From: Mogibacterium sp.
GTDB taxonomy: Bacteria > Bacillota > Clostridia > Peptostreptococcales > Anaerovoracaceae
Length of the DNA: 64,000 nucleotides
Direction: 5' to 3'
Assembly: GCA_017515425.1 (NCBI GenBank)
Contig: JAFWFU010000053.1
Coordinates: 21,572-85,571 of the forward strand
In this document: piece by piece, positions 40,999 to 49,877 of the stretch
How the letters are laid out: every line of letters starts with the position of its first letter
How positions within the stretch are numbered: the stretch's first letter is position 1
Position numbers and translations under genes: made by a program
Notes under the pieces: model-generated
Database searches by the model: none
What the model was told of the DNA's origin: nothing
The model's input: only the letters and a program-made list of their open reading frames with translations

Positions 40999-43900
40999 CT
41001 ACGGTACGGGAATAACTATCTCGCGTCCGACATTGTCCTCTTCATCATCACTGACAAGGGCAATCCCCTTCTTGCGGATTTTCGATTGCTCTGCAAACGG
41101 AATATTCTGGAATTGGAGCAGCTTTTGCCCTGCCGGATTTCCGCCAAGCAGAAGCCCTCTCTTGTATGACGTAAAGTGAAGATATGCCTTGTATGCTGAC
41201 AAGCCTATCTCGTCCTCAATCTTTAGTCCGGCAAAGAAATATATTGCGTGATTTTTACCCTTTTCCAATATATTCTCAAGAAATCCGCTGATAGACCCAA
41301 CTCCTGCTTCCGGCTTATATGCCATATGAATCAGGTCTGACAGATCATCAACAAAGATGAATATCGGTTTCTCGGATAGCATAGTTTTTGCCGCTTCTTC
41401 CTCGCTATATCCGGCTTTCAGCAAATCCTGTTTCTTTCTGTTTCTTGCCGAAAATTCAGGAATTAAATCTGAAAAGAACTTATACACTTCAGCATTGTCG
41501 CCGGCATATCTGCAACCTAGCGAAATCGCATCCTGCTCTAGCCTTGAATAATCCTTTTTGCTTTCCAGAATAGCTACCTCCGCCCCTTTGCTTCGGCAGG
41601 TCTTAATAATAGATCTTAATATCGTTGTCCGCCCCGACCTAGCTTTGCCGGTAACAGCGAAACAATAATGATGTAATAGATCGAAGCTATATACAGATGC
41701 GTCCTCTGCATTATAACCAATCGGAATATATCTGTTATCCCCGAGCATAGTTTTGTATTCGGGATTGTCTGAGAAGATTTCCATTGTAGGATTTTCCGGT
41801 ATTTCAGGAATCGGACGAGGCAAGGCTCCGCCCCACATATCTCGCATACGCATTGACATCTTCTCTATAGCCTGACCTCTGGAATAGTCATCCTCTGCGG
41901 CATCGCATAACGCCGTCTGAAATTCCAACACTCTGTCTCCGACAAGAGCCATTCCTCTTCCCTTTATACCGCTGTCAGGGATAATCTGTAATCTTGACTG
42001 CCTCAGTACTTCCATATACTTGTATTTATCCTGCTGCTCCAGCGACACTACAGTATTGATATGGTCTCCTATTCTGTTCGGTATATCCGACATGCCAAAT
42101 CCCGCTGCGCTAACAACGAGGAATATGCCGTAGCTTACCCCTTCTCGTACAAGTCTCGTTATGGTCGCTTCATATCTGTCGTCAGTTTTCTCCCTGAAAG
42201 AGGCAAAATTATCTATCATCACAAATATCGCAGGGAGTGGATGTTCACTGATATTGGCATATTGCACAAAATTACCGCCCTTTAATATCTGCTTCCTCTC
42301 GTCCATAAGATTGTTCAGCAGAACAAAAAGCTTGGAAAGCCTATCCGGCTGGTCATCCGTCACAACACCGCCTACATGCGGGGCATTTTCAAAGAATGTC
42401 ATCATACGGCTGCTGAAATCCACAATATAGCTCTGTACCCTCTCCGGCGAATATCCGGTAATCAAAGAGTACATAAGCGTCTGCATAAAGGTACTCTTGC
42501 CGCTTACAATATTTCCGCATACGGCAATATGTCCGCATGAGGTAAAATCAAAACTAAGCTCTCCCTGCGCCTGATTTGAGGGGTCATCATAAGTTCCCAC
42601 GCTTGCGATTAAAGACAGCCTTTCGCTATCGAGTTCCCTCTTCCACCAGTCCTTCTCATCTACGGTCATTATTATGCGATTGCCAAGCACAGGCAGCCAA
42701 AGCTGCATAGATGCGGCATATCCCTCTGCAGAGGAAACATGCTTCATATGCTCTATGACTGCTTCCATTTCTGTTCTGCTGCTGCCGCTCTTCTCGATAT
42801 CTGAGACGGATTTGCCCAGCAGCTCCGTCCTGCCGGTTCTCCCTATCATGCTCGCAACGGACGAAATCCGTCCCTCTCCTGTGTATATCGCACCGCTGTA
42901 ACCTGATTGGAAAAGCTCAAATATCTCGTCATTTCCTATCTGCATATAACATCTGCCCGCTTGAGTCAGATATGCGGCATCCGGCCTGTGAAGCATATCT
43001 ATACTGTCCTGTCTGTCCTGCACTCTTAGGCAAAGTCTGAATTTTGAATTCGCTTGGATATTGTCGTCGACAGTCCCTGCGGGTTTTTGCGTAGCAAGTA
43101 TCAGATGCACACCAAGGCTTCGCCCCACCTGTGTTACGCTGATTAGCTCGCGCATGAAGTCCGGCTCTTCTTTCTTTAGCTCAGCAAATTCGTCGATGAT
43201 TATTATCAGATGCGGCAGCGGAATTTCCGACTGATGTTCCTTATATAGCTTTGTGTATTCGTTAATATGATTGACGCCATACTGTGCAAACAGCCTCTGT
43301 CTCCTAAGATTTTCACTCTTGATGCTTATCATCGCCCTGTGAATCTGATTGCCCGACAGATTGCTTATCTTGCCTGCAAGATGTGGCAAATCCGAGAAGA
43401 GGTTTGCCATGCCTCCGCCCTTATAGTCGATAACGAAGAACGCGACATCCGCAGGGCTGTAATTTACAGCAAGCGAAAGGATATAAGTCTGCAAAGTCTC
43501 GCTCTTGCCGGAACCCGTTGTACCCGCTACCAAACCATGCGGGCCATGGTGTTTCTCATGTATGTCCAGATAGCAATCCTGACCGCCGGCTTTTTTACCA
43601 ACAGGCGCCTTTAGGCTGTTATATGTGCGATTTTTTCTCCAGCGCTCCTCTATTTTCAATTCTTCGGGAATTTTCGCCCCGTACATTTCGAGGAAATTCA
43701 GGCTATCCGGTATCTCCGTATTAACTTCCACCTCTTTAATGCTGATATTCGCTAATCTGCGTCCGAAGTTCACAAGAGATTGTCTGTCTACCCTGTCTAG
43801 GGCAAGAGGCTGACCGCTTCCTGTCGCTTCGCTCGCGAGATTGATGATGCCCGAGAAATAATTGTCATTTCCGATAATCATATCGCATGAATTCGGAAGC

Positions 43901-45684
43901 TGCTGCTGCGATTCAGCCATGAGCACAGTCGTAATGCCGTGATTGCCGCTTTTATCGTAAATATATTTCGTCAGCACCTCACCTTCGAGTATGCGCGGAT
44001 TGGAAACAAAGATAATATAATACGGCTTCGGTATTTCTCCTCGATGCTCATGGTAGTTCTTCTGTTCCGCTCTCGCTCTGATTACATTCGCAATATGGAA
44101 GAGCACCTCGCTGCGTTCCAGATCATTCCCTGCCATAAATCTTATCTTTCTATCCTCAGACCATACATGCGGCAGCCACTTCATACATTCCCAGTCAGCC
44201 AGATGCGTCTTATCTTTTTCGTCATACAAGAAAACAAGCTTCACATCTGAATATGAGTGTGAAGCTGCAATGCCGGCTACCATAGACTGCATGACGGAAA
44301 TAGCTCCGGAATAATTGTTGTTTCCGATAATTCCGATGAGATTATGCGCGAGCAGGCTAATGCCTACAGGGACATTATTAAGCTTTCTGAATTCCTGCTT
44401 TATTTGCGCGGGTCTATCCTGCAATGAGTCTTCGATGAGCGAAAATCTGTCCTTAGGTATTTCTATCTGCACCTGAAAATCCTGCTCGCCAAGCCCAATT
44501 CTCTGAAAAAGAAAATCCTCATGCGTGGTGTTTCTATTCCATAGTTGCGGGCTATTTCTGGTGTAACTCAAGCATTCTGCGGATGAAGGATAGCATTTGT
44601 TCATCGCCGCAGTATTATAGTTATAGTATTCTCTCAGCTTCTGAGCTATTCCTATAAGGTAATTACTATAGGAATTAAATCTGACTTCCTCTTCGGCAAT
44701 ACGCTGCTGTTTGTCATATCTCATATTTAGGATCGCCCAGACAGCTCCCACAATAGCAGCGCCTACCGCTATTGTCAGTCCCATGAAGATGAACGGGCTG
44801 CTTCCGCCGGCATTCCCCGCCCTCTTGCTGATATGTGAAGCAAATATCATCATAAGACAGCCTATCAACATAGGTATTGCCATGGAAAACGCGGGGCCTA
44901 TTATCAGATATGCAGGCTTTTGTTTGCTTTGACTAGGCTGCGGCGGAGCCTCAATCTCCACCTTCTCTCTATACAGAGCGTTTTGATCCCTTGGTGCTCT
45001 GTTAAAATATTGAATGCTATGCTCTCTTCTTGCAGAAAGAACAGTCTCGTTTTTCCCGACTTTAATTTTCGGTATCAGCTTTTCATCTACCGTCAAGTCA
45101 CCGCAGTTTACCCCGATGAAAATATGATTTTGCAGAAAGATTAAATGCAGCCCGAAGATGTTCAGATGATCTCCGAATTCAAGTCTGAATTTTCCTCTGA
45201 CTCTTCTATGATCTCTGAACACCCCGTTACTGCTGGTGTCAGTCGCAATCCACCCGTTTTCATCCCTCGTTACATGCAAATGATGTGAAGACACGAGATT
45301 TTGAAACTTATAGCATATATAGTTGTCAGGTTTTGAACCTATGGTCAGGGTTTTAACTTTTTTGAGGCTGTATTTATCCGCAACTTTCAGCTTCATTTCA
45401 TTTAGAGAAGCGACCAGATAAAGTAAGTCTCCCGCGCGGCTCTTTATTTCCGATACAGCGCCGTCTTCAAAGCTCCCGTCAGCAAGAGTTCTCCCCATTC
45501 TAAGTATCTCATAGTCGCTGCCGGGCATCAGATACCATATGCCGTTCCTATTCTCCAGCATCAAATTGACATCAGCGCTAAGTCCATAGTCCTCTTTGCC
45601 CAGCTCTATGACCATATCCGTGTCAAAAGAATTGGGTAGGAGTATTTCTTTGCATATTACTTCATTGTGAATGAGTATAATCAT
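40999..45684 (-). CDS. essC: EssC/YukBA-like FtsK-SpoIIIE ATPase with N-terminal FHA domain
   Basis: This 1561-residue motor drives WXG100 export across the membrane. An N-terminal region with an FHA domain (about 90-185; VSSHHLHV, TSSNGVF) precedes two membrane segments (about 258-320). Three RecA-like domains follow. P-loops are GTTGSGKSE near residue 720, GNIVSGKST near 1060 and GKARSGRTT near 1348. The first has a Walker B LIIIIDEFAEL; the second ends VMIDN and the third FVDD, so later sites may be less active. Length and layout match Firmicute EssC. It is the largest machine component and defines the locus as type VII. Confidence 0.93.
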   Translation of the reverse strand: MIILIHNEVICKEILLPNSFDTDMVIELGKEDYGLSADVNLMLENRNGIWYLMPGSDYEILRMGRTLADGSFEDGAVSEIKSRAGDLLYLVASLNEMKLKVADKYSLKKVKTLTIGSKPDNYICYKFQNLVSSHHLHVTRDENGWIATDTSSNGVFRDHRRVRGKFRLEFGDHLNIFGLHLIFLQNHIFIGVNCGDLTVDEKLIPKIKVGKNETVLSARREHSIQYFNRAPRDQNALYREKVEIEAPPQPSQSKQKPAYLIIGPAFSMAIPMLIGCLMMIFASHISKRAGNAGGSSPFIFMGLTIAVGAAIVGAVWAILNMRYDKQQRIAEEEVRFNSYSNYLIGIAQKLREYYNYNTAAMNKCYPSSAECLSYTRNSPQLWNRNTTHEDFLFQRIGLGEQDFQVQIEIPKDRFSLIEDSLQDRPAQIKQEFRKLNNVPVGISLLAHNLIGIIGNNNYSGAISVMQSMVAGIAASHSYSDVKLVFLYDEKDKTHLADWECMKWLPHVWSEDRKIRFMAGNDLERSEVLFHIANVIRARAEQKNYHEHRGEIPKPYYIIFVSNPRILEGEVLTKYIYDKSGNHGITTVLMAESQQQLPNSCDMIIGNDNYFSGIINLASEATGSGQPLALDRVDRQSLVNFGRRLANISIKEVEVNTEIPDSLNFLEMYGAKIPEELKIEERWRKNRTYNSLKAPVGKKAGGQDCYLDIHEKHHGPHGLVAGTTGSGKSETLQTYILSLAVNYSPADVAFFVIDYKGGGMANLFSDLPHLAGKISNLSGNQIHRAMISIKSENLRRQRLFAQYGVNHINEYTKLYKEHQSEIPLPHLIIIIDEFAELKKEEPDFMRELISVTQVGRSLGVHLILATQKPAGTVDDNIQANSKFRLCLRVQDRQDSIDMLHRPDAAYLTQAGRCYMQIGNDEIFELFQSGYSGAIYTGEGRISSVASMIGRTGRTELLGKSVSDIEKSGSSRTEMEAVIEHMKHVSSAEGYAASMQLWLPVLGNRIIMTVDEKDWWKRELDSERLSLIASVGTYDDPSNQAQGELSFDFTSCGHIAVCGNIVSGKSTFMQTLMYSLITGYSPERVQSYIVDFSSRMMTFFENAPHVGGVVTDDQPDRLSKLFVLLNNLMDERKQILKGGNFVQYANISEHPLPAIFVMIDNFASFREKTDDRYEATITRLVREGVSYGIFLVVSAAGFGMSDIPNRIGDHINTVVSLEQQDKYKYMEVLRQSRLQIIPDSGIKGRGMALVGDRVLEFQTALCDAAEDDYSRGQAIEKMSMRMRDMWGGALPRPIPEIPENPTMEIFSDNPEYKTMLGDNRYIPIGYNAEDASVYSFDLLHHYCFAVTGKARSGRTTILRSIIKTCRSKGAEVAILESKKDYSRLEQDAISLGCRYAGDNAEVYKFFSDLIPEFSARNRKKQDLLKAGYSEEEAAKTMLSEKPIFIFVDDLSDLIHMAYKPEAGVGSISGFLENILEKGKNHAIYFFAGLKIEDEIGLSAYKAYLHFTSYKRGLLLGGNPAGQKLLQFQNIPFAEQSKIRKKGIALVSDDEEDNVGREIVIPVP

Positions 45685-45704
45685 TGCTTTACCTTATAGC
45701 TCCA

Positions 45705-46214
45705 CTAAATATATGCTGCGTCAAAAATGAACAGTTGCAGCTTCATGCTGACGCCTCCTATCAGCAGACAGTCTCCGTTGTTCACATAAACCCTTCCGTT
45801 TACCCGATATCTCTTCATCCCTCGTTTTATAAATGTGCCATTTGACGAATTTAAATCCTGCACCGTCAGCACACCGTTATGCATCGCTATAAGGCAGTGC
45901 TCATTTGAGACCGTTTCTCTCCTGATACAGATTTGATTTGCGTCAAAATCCCGCCCTATTTTTATCTCCTCGCTCGGGTCAAGTAGATAGATATGCTTTC
46001 CTTTTTCCTTCCAGCTGACTTCTAGGACGGGCTTATATCTGCTCTGACCCGTACCTGCGTCTTTCATAATAGCCATATTCAGCTGGCTTTCACGAAGCAG
46101 CGTTGCGGAGGCGCGGAGCCTTGCAGCCTTAGAAGTTCTTTGTTTTCGTAAAACAATAGAGAATACGCTGATTATCAATATGAATGAAATTATAGGCAGA
46201 ACAATCTTCCACAT
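45705..46214 (-). CDS. Single-pass membrane FHA protein
   Basis: About 169 residues: one N-terminal membrane segment, a basic stretch (KQRTSKAARLRASA) and an FHA domain with IKIGRDFDANQ, VSNEHCLIA and LNSSNGTFIKRG. The key Arg, Ser-x-x-His and Asn-Gly positions are intact. It is a second membrane phosphothreonine reader beside the EssC-like gene. The start is uncertain: ATG at 46214 or a TTG seven codons upstream that would overlap the preceding gene. Confidence 0.85.
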   Translation of the reverse strand: MWKIVLPIISFILIISVFSIVLRKQRTSKAARLRASATLLRESQLNMAIMKDAGTGQSRYKPVLEVSWKEKGKHIYLLDPSEEIKIGRDFDANQICIRRETVSNEHCLIAMHNGVLTVQDLNSSNGTFIKRGMKRYRVNGRVYVNNGDCLLIGGVSMKLQLFIFDAAYI

Positions 46215-46222
46215 ACTTAAAA

Positions 46223-47713
46223 TTACAAATCCCAATCAGAATCAAAATTTAATCCCAAATCATACTCTTTTATGTCATTGATAATCTTGAGCTTTCCGTC
46301 CTTTAATGTGAACACCTCCCAGGTATAAGCATCTCCTGAGCCGCCGATTGATATAGTAACAGGCTCCTCACCCGGTAGATAAACAGTTACCTCTGCACCG
46401 CTGGCAGCAAGGCCTCCCTCCTGCAAATAATCGTGCACAACGAAGGTGTAGTTCCCTTTAAGATTGTGTATAGTGGTGGTTTCAGGGCCATATCCATCAC
46501 GATCATCATAGTCAAGCTCCGCATCTGCTGAATATTTGTCTCCAAACCATACATGTCCGCTATTCCACAGCAGATGAGAATCAAGGTCCGCCGGTGATGA
46601 ACCCCATTTGAGTACGATTCGAGCCTCATTGTCGCCCATTTCCGGAGACATCACTATCTCACAAGACCATTCAGATGTGTATGTAGGCACATAAACGGTC
46701 TTTACTTCATCAATGAAACCTTCGGCAGTGCATTCAACCGTATATTCCCCTTTATCCAGCTCCGCAGAATATTCGCCTTTCGAATCGGTCTTAGTTACAA
46801 AGGTATCGCTGCTGCCGCTCTTTTTGAATACCAGCTTAGCTTTGCCCACGCCATCTCCATTGATTGCGTTTATGACCTTGCCCTTTACCTTTGTATCCCC
46901 ACTCGCTTGATTTGTTGCAGAAGGTATATACACGATATTCTTCGAGGCGGAAGATATATTTCCGTCTTCGTCGGATTGTATAATAAATGAGTAGAGCCCG
47001 TAGCCGAAACTGACAGCTGACCCGAATTCTTGATAATCGACAATCTTCAAACCTTCTACTTCGAGGTTCTTGATATCATCATATCTTGCAGATTTGCTCC
47101 CACCGAGCAGGGACATTATATTGTCGAAACGCACCTCTGCCGGCAAGCTGTCGCTGGTGGGTGCATTCCCCTCCACGGCATTCGGATTTTTCGATGTATT
47201 CTTATAGATTAAATCCGCATTGAGTCCCTTGACTCTTACGCTTATTTCGCCGTTGCTGAGTGGCTTAACCTTCTCAATACCGTTTGTTTTGCCATAATCG
47301 TAGTAGCTCTTGGAAGCCAGCGAATCGAGCACATCACTCGAAATCGCAAGTTCGTTTTGAACTTTTCCTTGATTAAGTTCCGCATATCTCTCCTTAAGCC
47401 TCTCGCTGTCCGGTATCGCCTCCAAACCCATTTCTATAGTTGTAATAGCATAATCTATCCGGTCAACCATTTCATATGCGATTGAAAGCTTGAGGTATCC
47501 TTCTTCCTCCTTAGGCTTGTCATCAATGGCTTCTTTGTATTTCAGGATTGCGTCATTGTATTCTTCCTGTTCTATCAATGTGTCCGCTTCAGCAATTTTC
47601 ATTCCGTATGCAGCCATTGACTTAGTCTGCAGCCCCATAATGACCGCTGCAACTATAAACAGCGTCGCTATTGTTGTTCCTGCTGCAATTAACCTTTTTG
47701 CCCCGCTCTTCAT
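46223..47713 (-). CDS. Membrane-anchored TPR / carboxypeptidase-regulatory / DUF2135-like protein
   Basis: The 496-residue protein has a membrane anchor (about 8-28), TPR-like repeats (about 38-115), a linker, a carboxypeptidase regulatory-like beta domain (about 275-345; GKVINAINGDGVGKAKLVF) and a C-terminal YfaP/DUF2135-like domain (about 365-480) with KWGSSPADLDSHLLW and TIHNLKGNYTFVVHDY. All folded domains would be outside the cell. Such domains bind proteins or wall components; a role in the extracellular part of the secretion machine is plausible. It overlaps the preceding 51-residue gene (TGATG). Confidence 0.75.
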   Translation of the reverse strand: MKSGAKRLIAAGTTIATLFIVAAVIMGLQTKSMAAYGMKIAEADTLIEQEEYNDAILKYKEAIDDKPKEEEGYLKLSIAYEMVDRIDYAITTIEMGLEAIPDSERLKERYAELNQGKVQNELAISSDVLDSLASKSYYDYGKTNGIEKVKPLSNGEISVRVKGLNADLIYKNTSKNPNAVEGNAPTSDSLPAEVRFDNIMSLLGGSKSARYDDIKNLEVEGLKIVDYQEFGSAVSFGYGLYSFIIQSDEDGNISSASKNIVYIPSATNQASGDTKVKGKVINAINGDGVGKAKLVFKKSGSSDTFVTKTDSKGEYSAELDKGEYTVECTAEGFIDEVKTVYVPTYTSEWSCEIVMSPEMGDNEARIVLKWGSSPADLDSHLLWNSGHVWFGDKYSADAELDYDDRDGYGPETTTIHNLKGNYTFVVHDYLQEGGLAASGAEVTVYLPGEEPVTISIGGSGDAYTWEVFTLKDGKLKIINDIKEYDLGLNFDSDWDL

Positions 47714-47865
47714 CTTAGGTCGCTCCTTCCTATCTCTTCCGTTGGATCTTTAAGATTCCTAATCCGATCATTTATTAGAAGCTGTGCAATAACAAACACA
47801 ACTATGCCTGTCAGCATCAGCAATATGCCTGCCATAATCCAAATTGTTCCCATTCCCATGCTCAT
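47710..47865 (-). CDS. 51-residue single-pass membrane protein
   Basis: This short gene fits exactly between its neighbours. AGGTGAT leads to the ATG five bases after the kinase stop, and its TGA overlaps the next start. The product begins MSMGMGTIWIMAGILLML and continues with more hydrophobic residues to about 30, then a charged tail (LLINDRIRNLKDPTEEIGRS). A single helix with a short charged tail is typical of small secretion subunits; EssA is larger, so identity is open. Confidence 0.65.
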   Translation of the reverse strand: MSMGMGTIWIMAGILLMLTGIVVFVIAQLLINDRIRNLKDPTEEIGRSDLR

Positions 47866-47870
47866 ATCAC

Positions 47871-49757
47871 CTAATTCTTATACAATCTGTCAGATAGTTC
47901 CTTTAATATCTCTAAATCTTCTTTGCTTCCAAATCTGTTATCATTTTTGCATTTGTTCATCGCATCCGCGCAGTATTTGCGCGCATACCCCATGTCTCCA
48001 CTCTTTTCGTACGCGAGAGCCAAATACATATCTATTGCATAGTCGTCGCTTATCTTTGTCGCCTTTGACAGCGCATCTATCGCCTTTTGATATTCACCTG
48101 CATAATAGTAGGAAATACCCATATTGATGCGGTCTGATAGCCTTGGTGATGCGCTCTTGCACAAGGATTCATAAAGCCGTGCCGCATTAAGGGCAGAGTT
48201 CTTTCTCTCAAAATCAGAGATGCCCGGTCTTCCAGCATACTCATATTCAAGTGCAGCACACTCGCTGATATATCTTTTTTCATCTGAATACTCAGTGGCT
48301 TTTCTAAGATATTTCAACTTCTCACCTATTTGGTTGTCTCCTAGACTCTGCGAGGCTATGATACAAGCCTTCGCCTTTAATACATTGTCCGCAGTATTTT
48401 TATACGTCTCATCGGCAATCTTGATAGCTTCGGCTGTATTCCCTTTTTGCATTTCTGATGCTGCCCTAATCAAATCAAGTTCATCACTTGCAATATTCTC
48501 GTTCATGCACTCAGCTGCAAGCCTCTCACAGGCATCTGTATCTCCGCATTTAAGATAGGCTATCCCCAAATCTGAATAATAGCCTGATAGTTTATCGTTC
48601 TCCCCCGAACGTTTGAGAATATCTATGGCTTTCTCGTATTCAATCGCGGCAATATCGTAATTCTCCGCAATATATTCTGAGTCTGCTATGGCATGATGTA
48701 TTTCCGCCTGTCTTTTCGCGTCCAGCTGTTTATAGCAGCCTCGTCTGCTCACAAGCTCATTTGCCGCGCTTCCGGCGCTCGCGAAGTCTCCCATCTGTGT
48801 GTAATTTGCAATTTCGGTATATAACTCAGCCGCAGCCTCCGCGTTGTTCAGCTGCATGCCGTGGATTGCACAATAGCAGCCTGTAGCAAAAACAGCAGCG
48901 CTCAAAGTCCAGCTCGCGAGCTTCACCGTCATAAATTTTCGGTAGTCTCTGTTAAGTCTGTAGAGATGCCTTATAGAAGACGCAAGCAAAGAGGCATTCC
49001 TAAATCTCCTATCCCTGCTCCACTCGACGCATCTGTCTATCAATGTCAGCAAAGCCTGTGAATAATTCAAGCCCTGCATTGTTTCTAATTTGGGAAGGAT
49101 GTATTCGCTGTTTGGCTCTATGCCGGAGACGAGCTGGTAAAAGACAGCCCCCAGACTATAGATATCCGTCCTGCTGTCAAGCTCAAAATCGGCAGCCTGC
49201 CCCGATAAGAGCAGCTTTACCATATATGCCTGTTCGGGAGAGGCAAAGCTCTTGCTGAATCCAGCGGCTTGGCTTTCCTTATCCGCATCAATGGAGATGT
49301 TGAAGTCAATCAACACGGGCGCACCCTGAGGTGTGATGATAATGTTTTCTGGCTTGATATCACTATGTATTATCGCAGGATTGCAGCCCTCGAGATATAC
49401 GAGAATATCCGTCAGTTCTCTCAGCCATTTGATAACTATATCCTCTCTGTGGTAATTTGCACCGAGCATATATTTATCAAAGGACACTCCCTCTATATAG
49501 TCCATGGCAGTGAATACTTCGCCATTTTCTATTATGAAGTCATATATCTTGGGAATCCCGCTATGTCTGAGATTCTTGAGTATATCCGTCTCACGCCTTA
49601 GAGCTTCCATGCTTCGGATCTGTTTCGTTACGCGTTTTAATACGATATGCTTTTGCAGATTGTTATGGTATGCCAAATAAACCACGCCTGTGCCGCCATG
49701 GCCTATTTCTTCCAAAATCTGATATGTACCGCCTACCAAATCGCCAATTCTAAGCAT
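47871..49757 (-). CDS. Kinase-like protein with altered catalytic motifs, TM helix and TPR region
   Basis: The 628-residue protein has an N-terminal Ser/Thr-kinase fold (about 1-265). The glycine loop GHGGTGVVYLAY and the Lys in IVLKRVT are present, but HRD is HSDIKPEN and DFG is DFN. A membrane segment lies near 285-305 (SWTLSAAVFATGCYCA), then about 320 residues of TPR-like helices outside. Active phosphotransfer is uncertain because the catalytic Asp remains. The kinase-TM-extracellular helical plan recalls the pseudokinase EssB/YukC, which is otherwise missing from this locus. I start at MLRIGD. Confidence 0.82.
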   Translation of the reverse strand: MLRIGDLVGGTYQILEEIGHGGTGVVYLAYHNNLQKHIVLKRVTKQIRSMEALRRETDILKNLRHSGIPKIYDFIIENGEVFTAMDYIEGVSFDKYMLGANYHREDIVIKWLRELTDILVYLEGCNPAIIHSDIKPENIIITPQGAPVLIDFNISIDADKESQAAGFSKSFASPEQAYMVKLLLSGQAADFELDSRTDIYSLGAVFYQLVSGIEPNSEYILPKLETMQGLNYSQALLTLIDRCVEWSRDRRFRNASLLASSIRHLYRLNRDYRKFMTVKLASWTLSAAVFATGCYCAIHGMQLNNAEAAAELYTEIANYTQMGDFASAGSAANELVSRRGCYKQLDAKRQAEIHHAIADSEYIAENYDIAAIEYEKAIDILKRSGENDKLSGYYSDLGIAYLKCGDTDACERLAAECMNENIASDELDLIRAASEMQKGNTAEAIKIADETYKNTADNVLKAKACIIASQSLGDNQIGEKLKYLRKATEYSDEKRYISECAALEYEYAGRPGISDFERKNSALNAARLYESLCKSASPRLSDRINMGISYYYAGEYQKAIDALSKATKISDDYAIDMYLALAYEKSGDMGYARKYCADAMNKCKNDNRFGSKEDLEILKELSDRLYKN

Positions 49758-49877
49758 TACGAACCATCCCACGAAAAGACTTTTTATTTATACGAACAGA
49801 GGTGCTGCCGATTATGGCGGCACCTCTGTCGTGTACTCTTTCATATAATGGATATATATGACTTATTTTTGCTAAGA

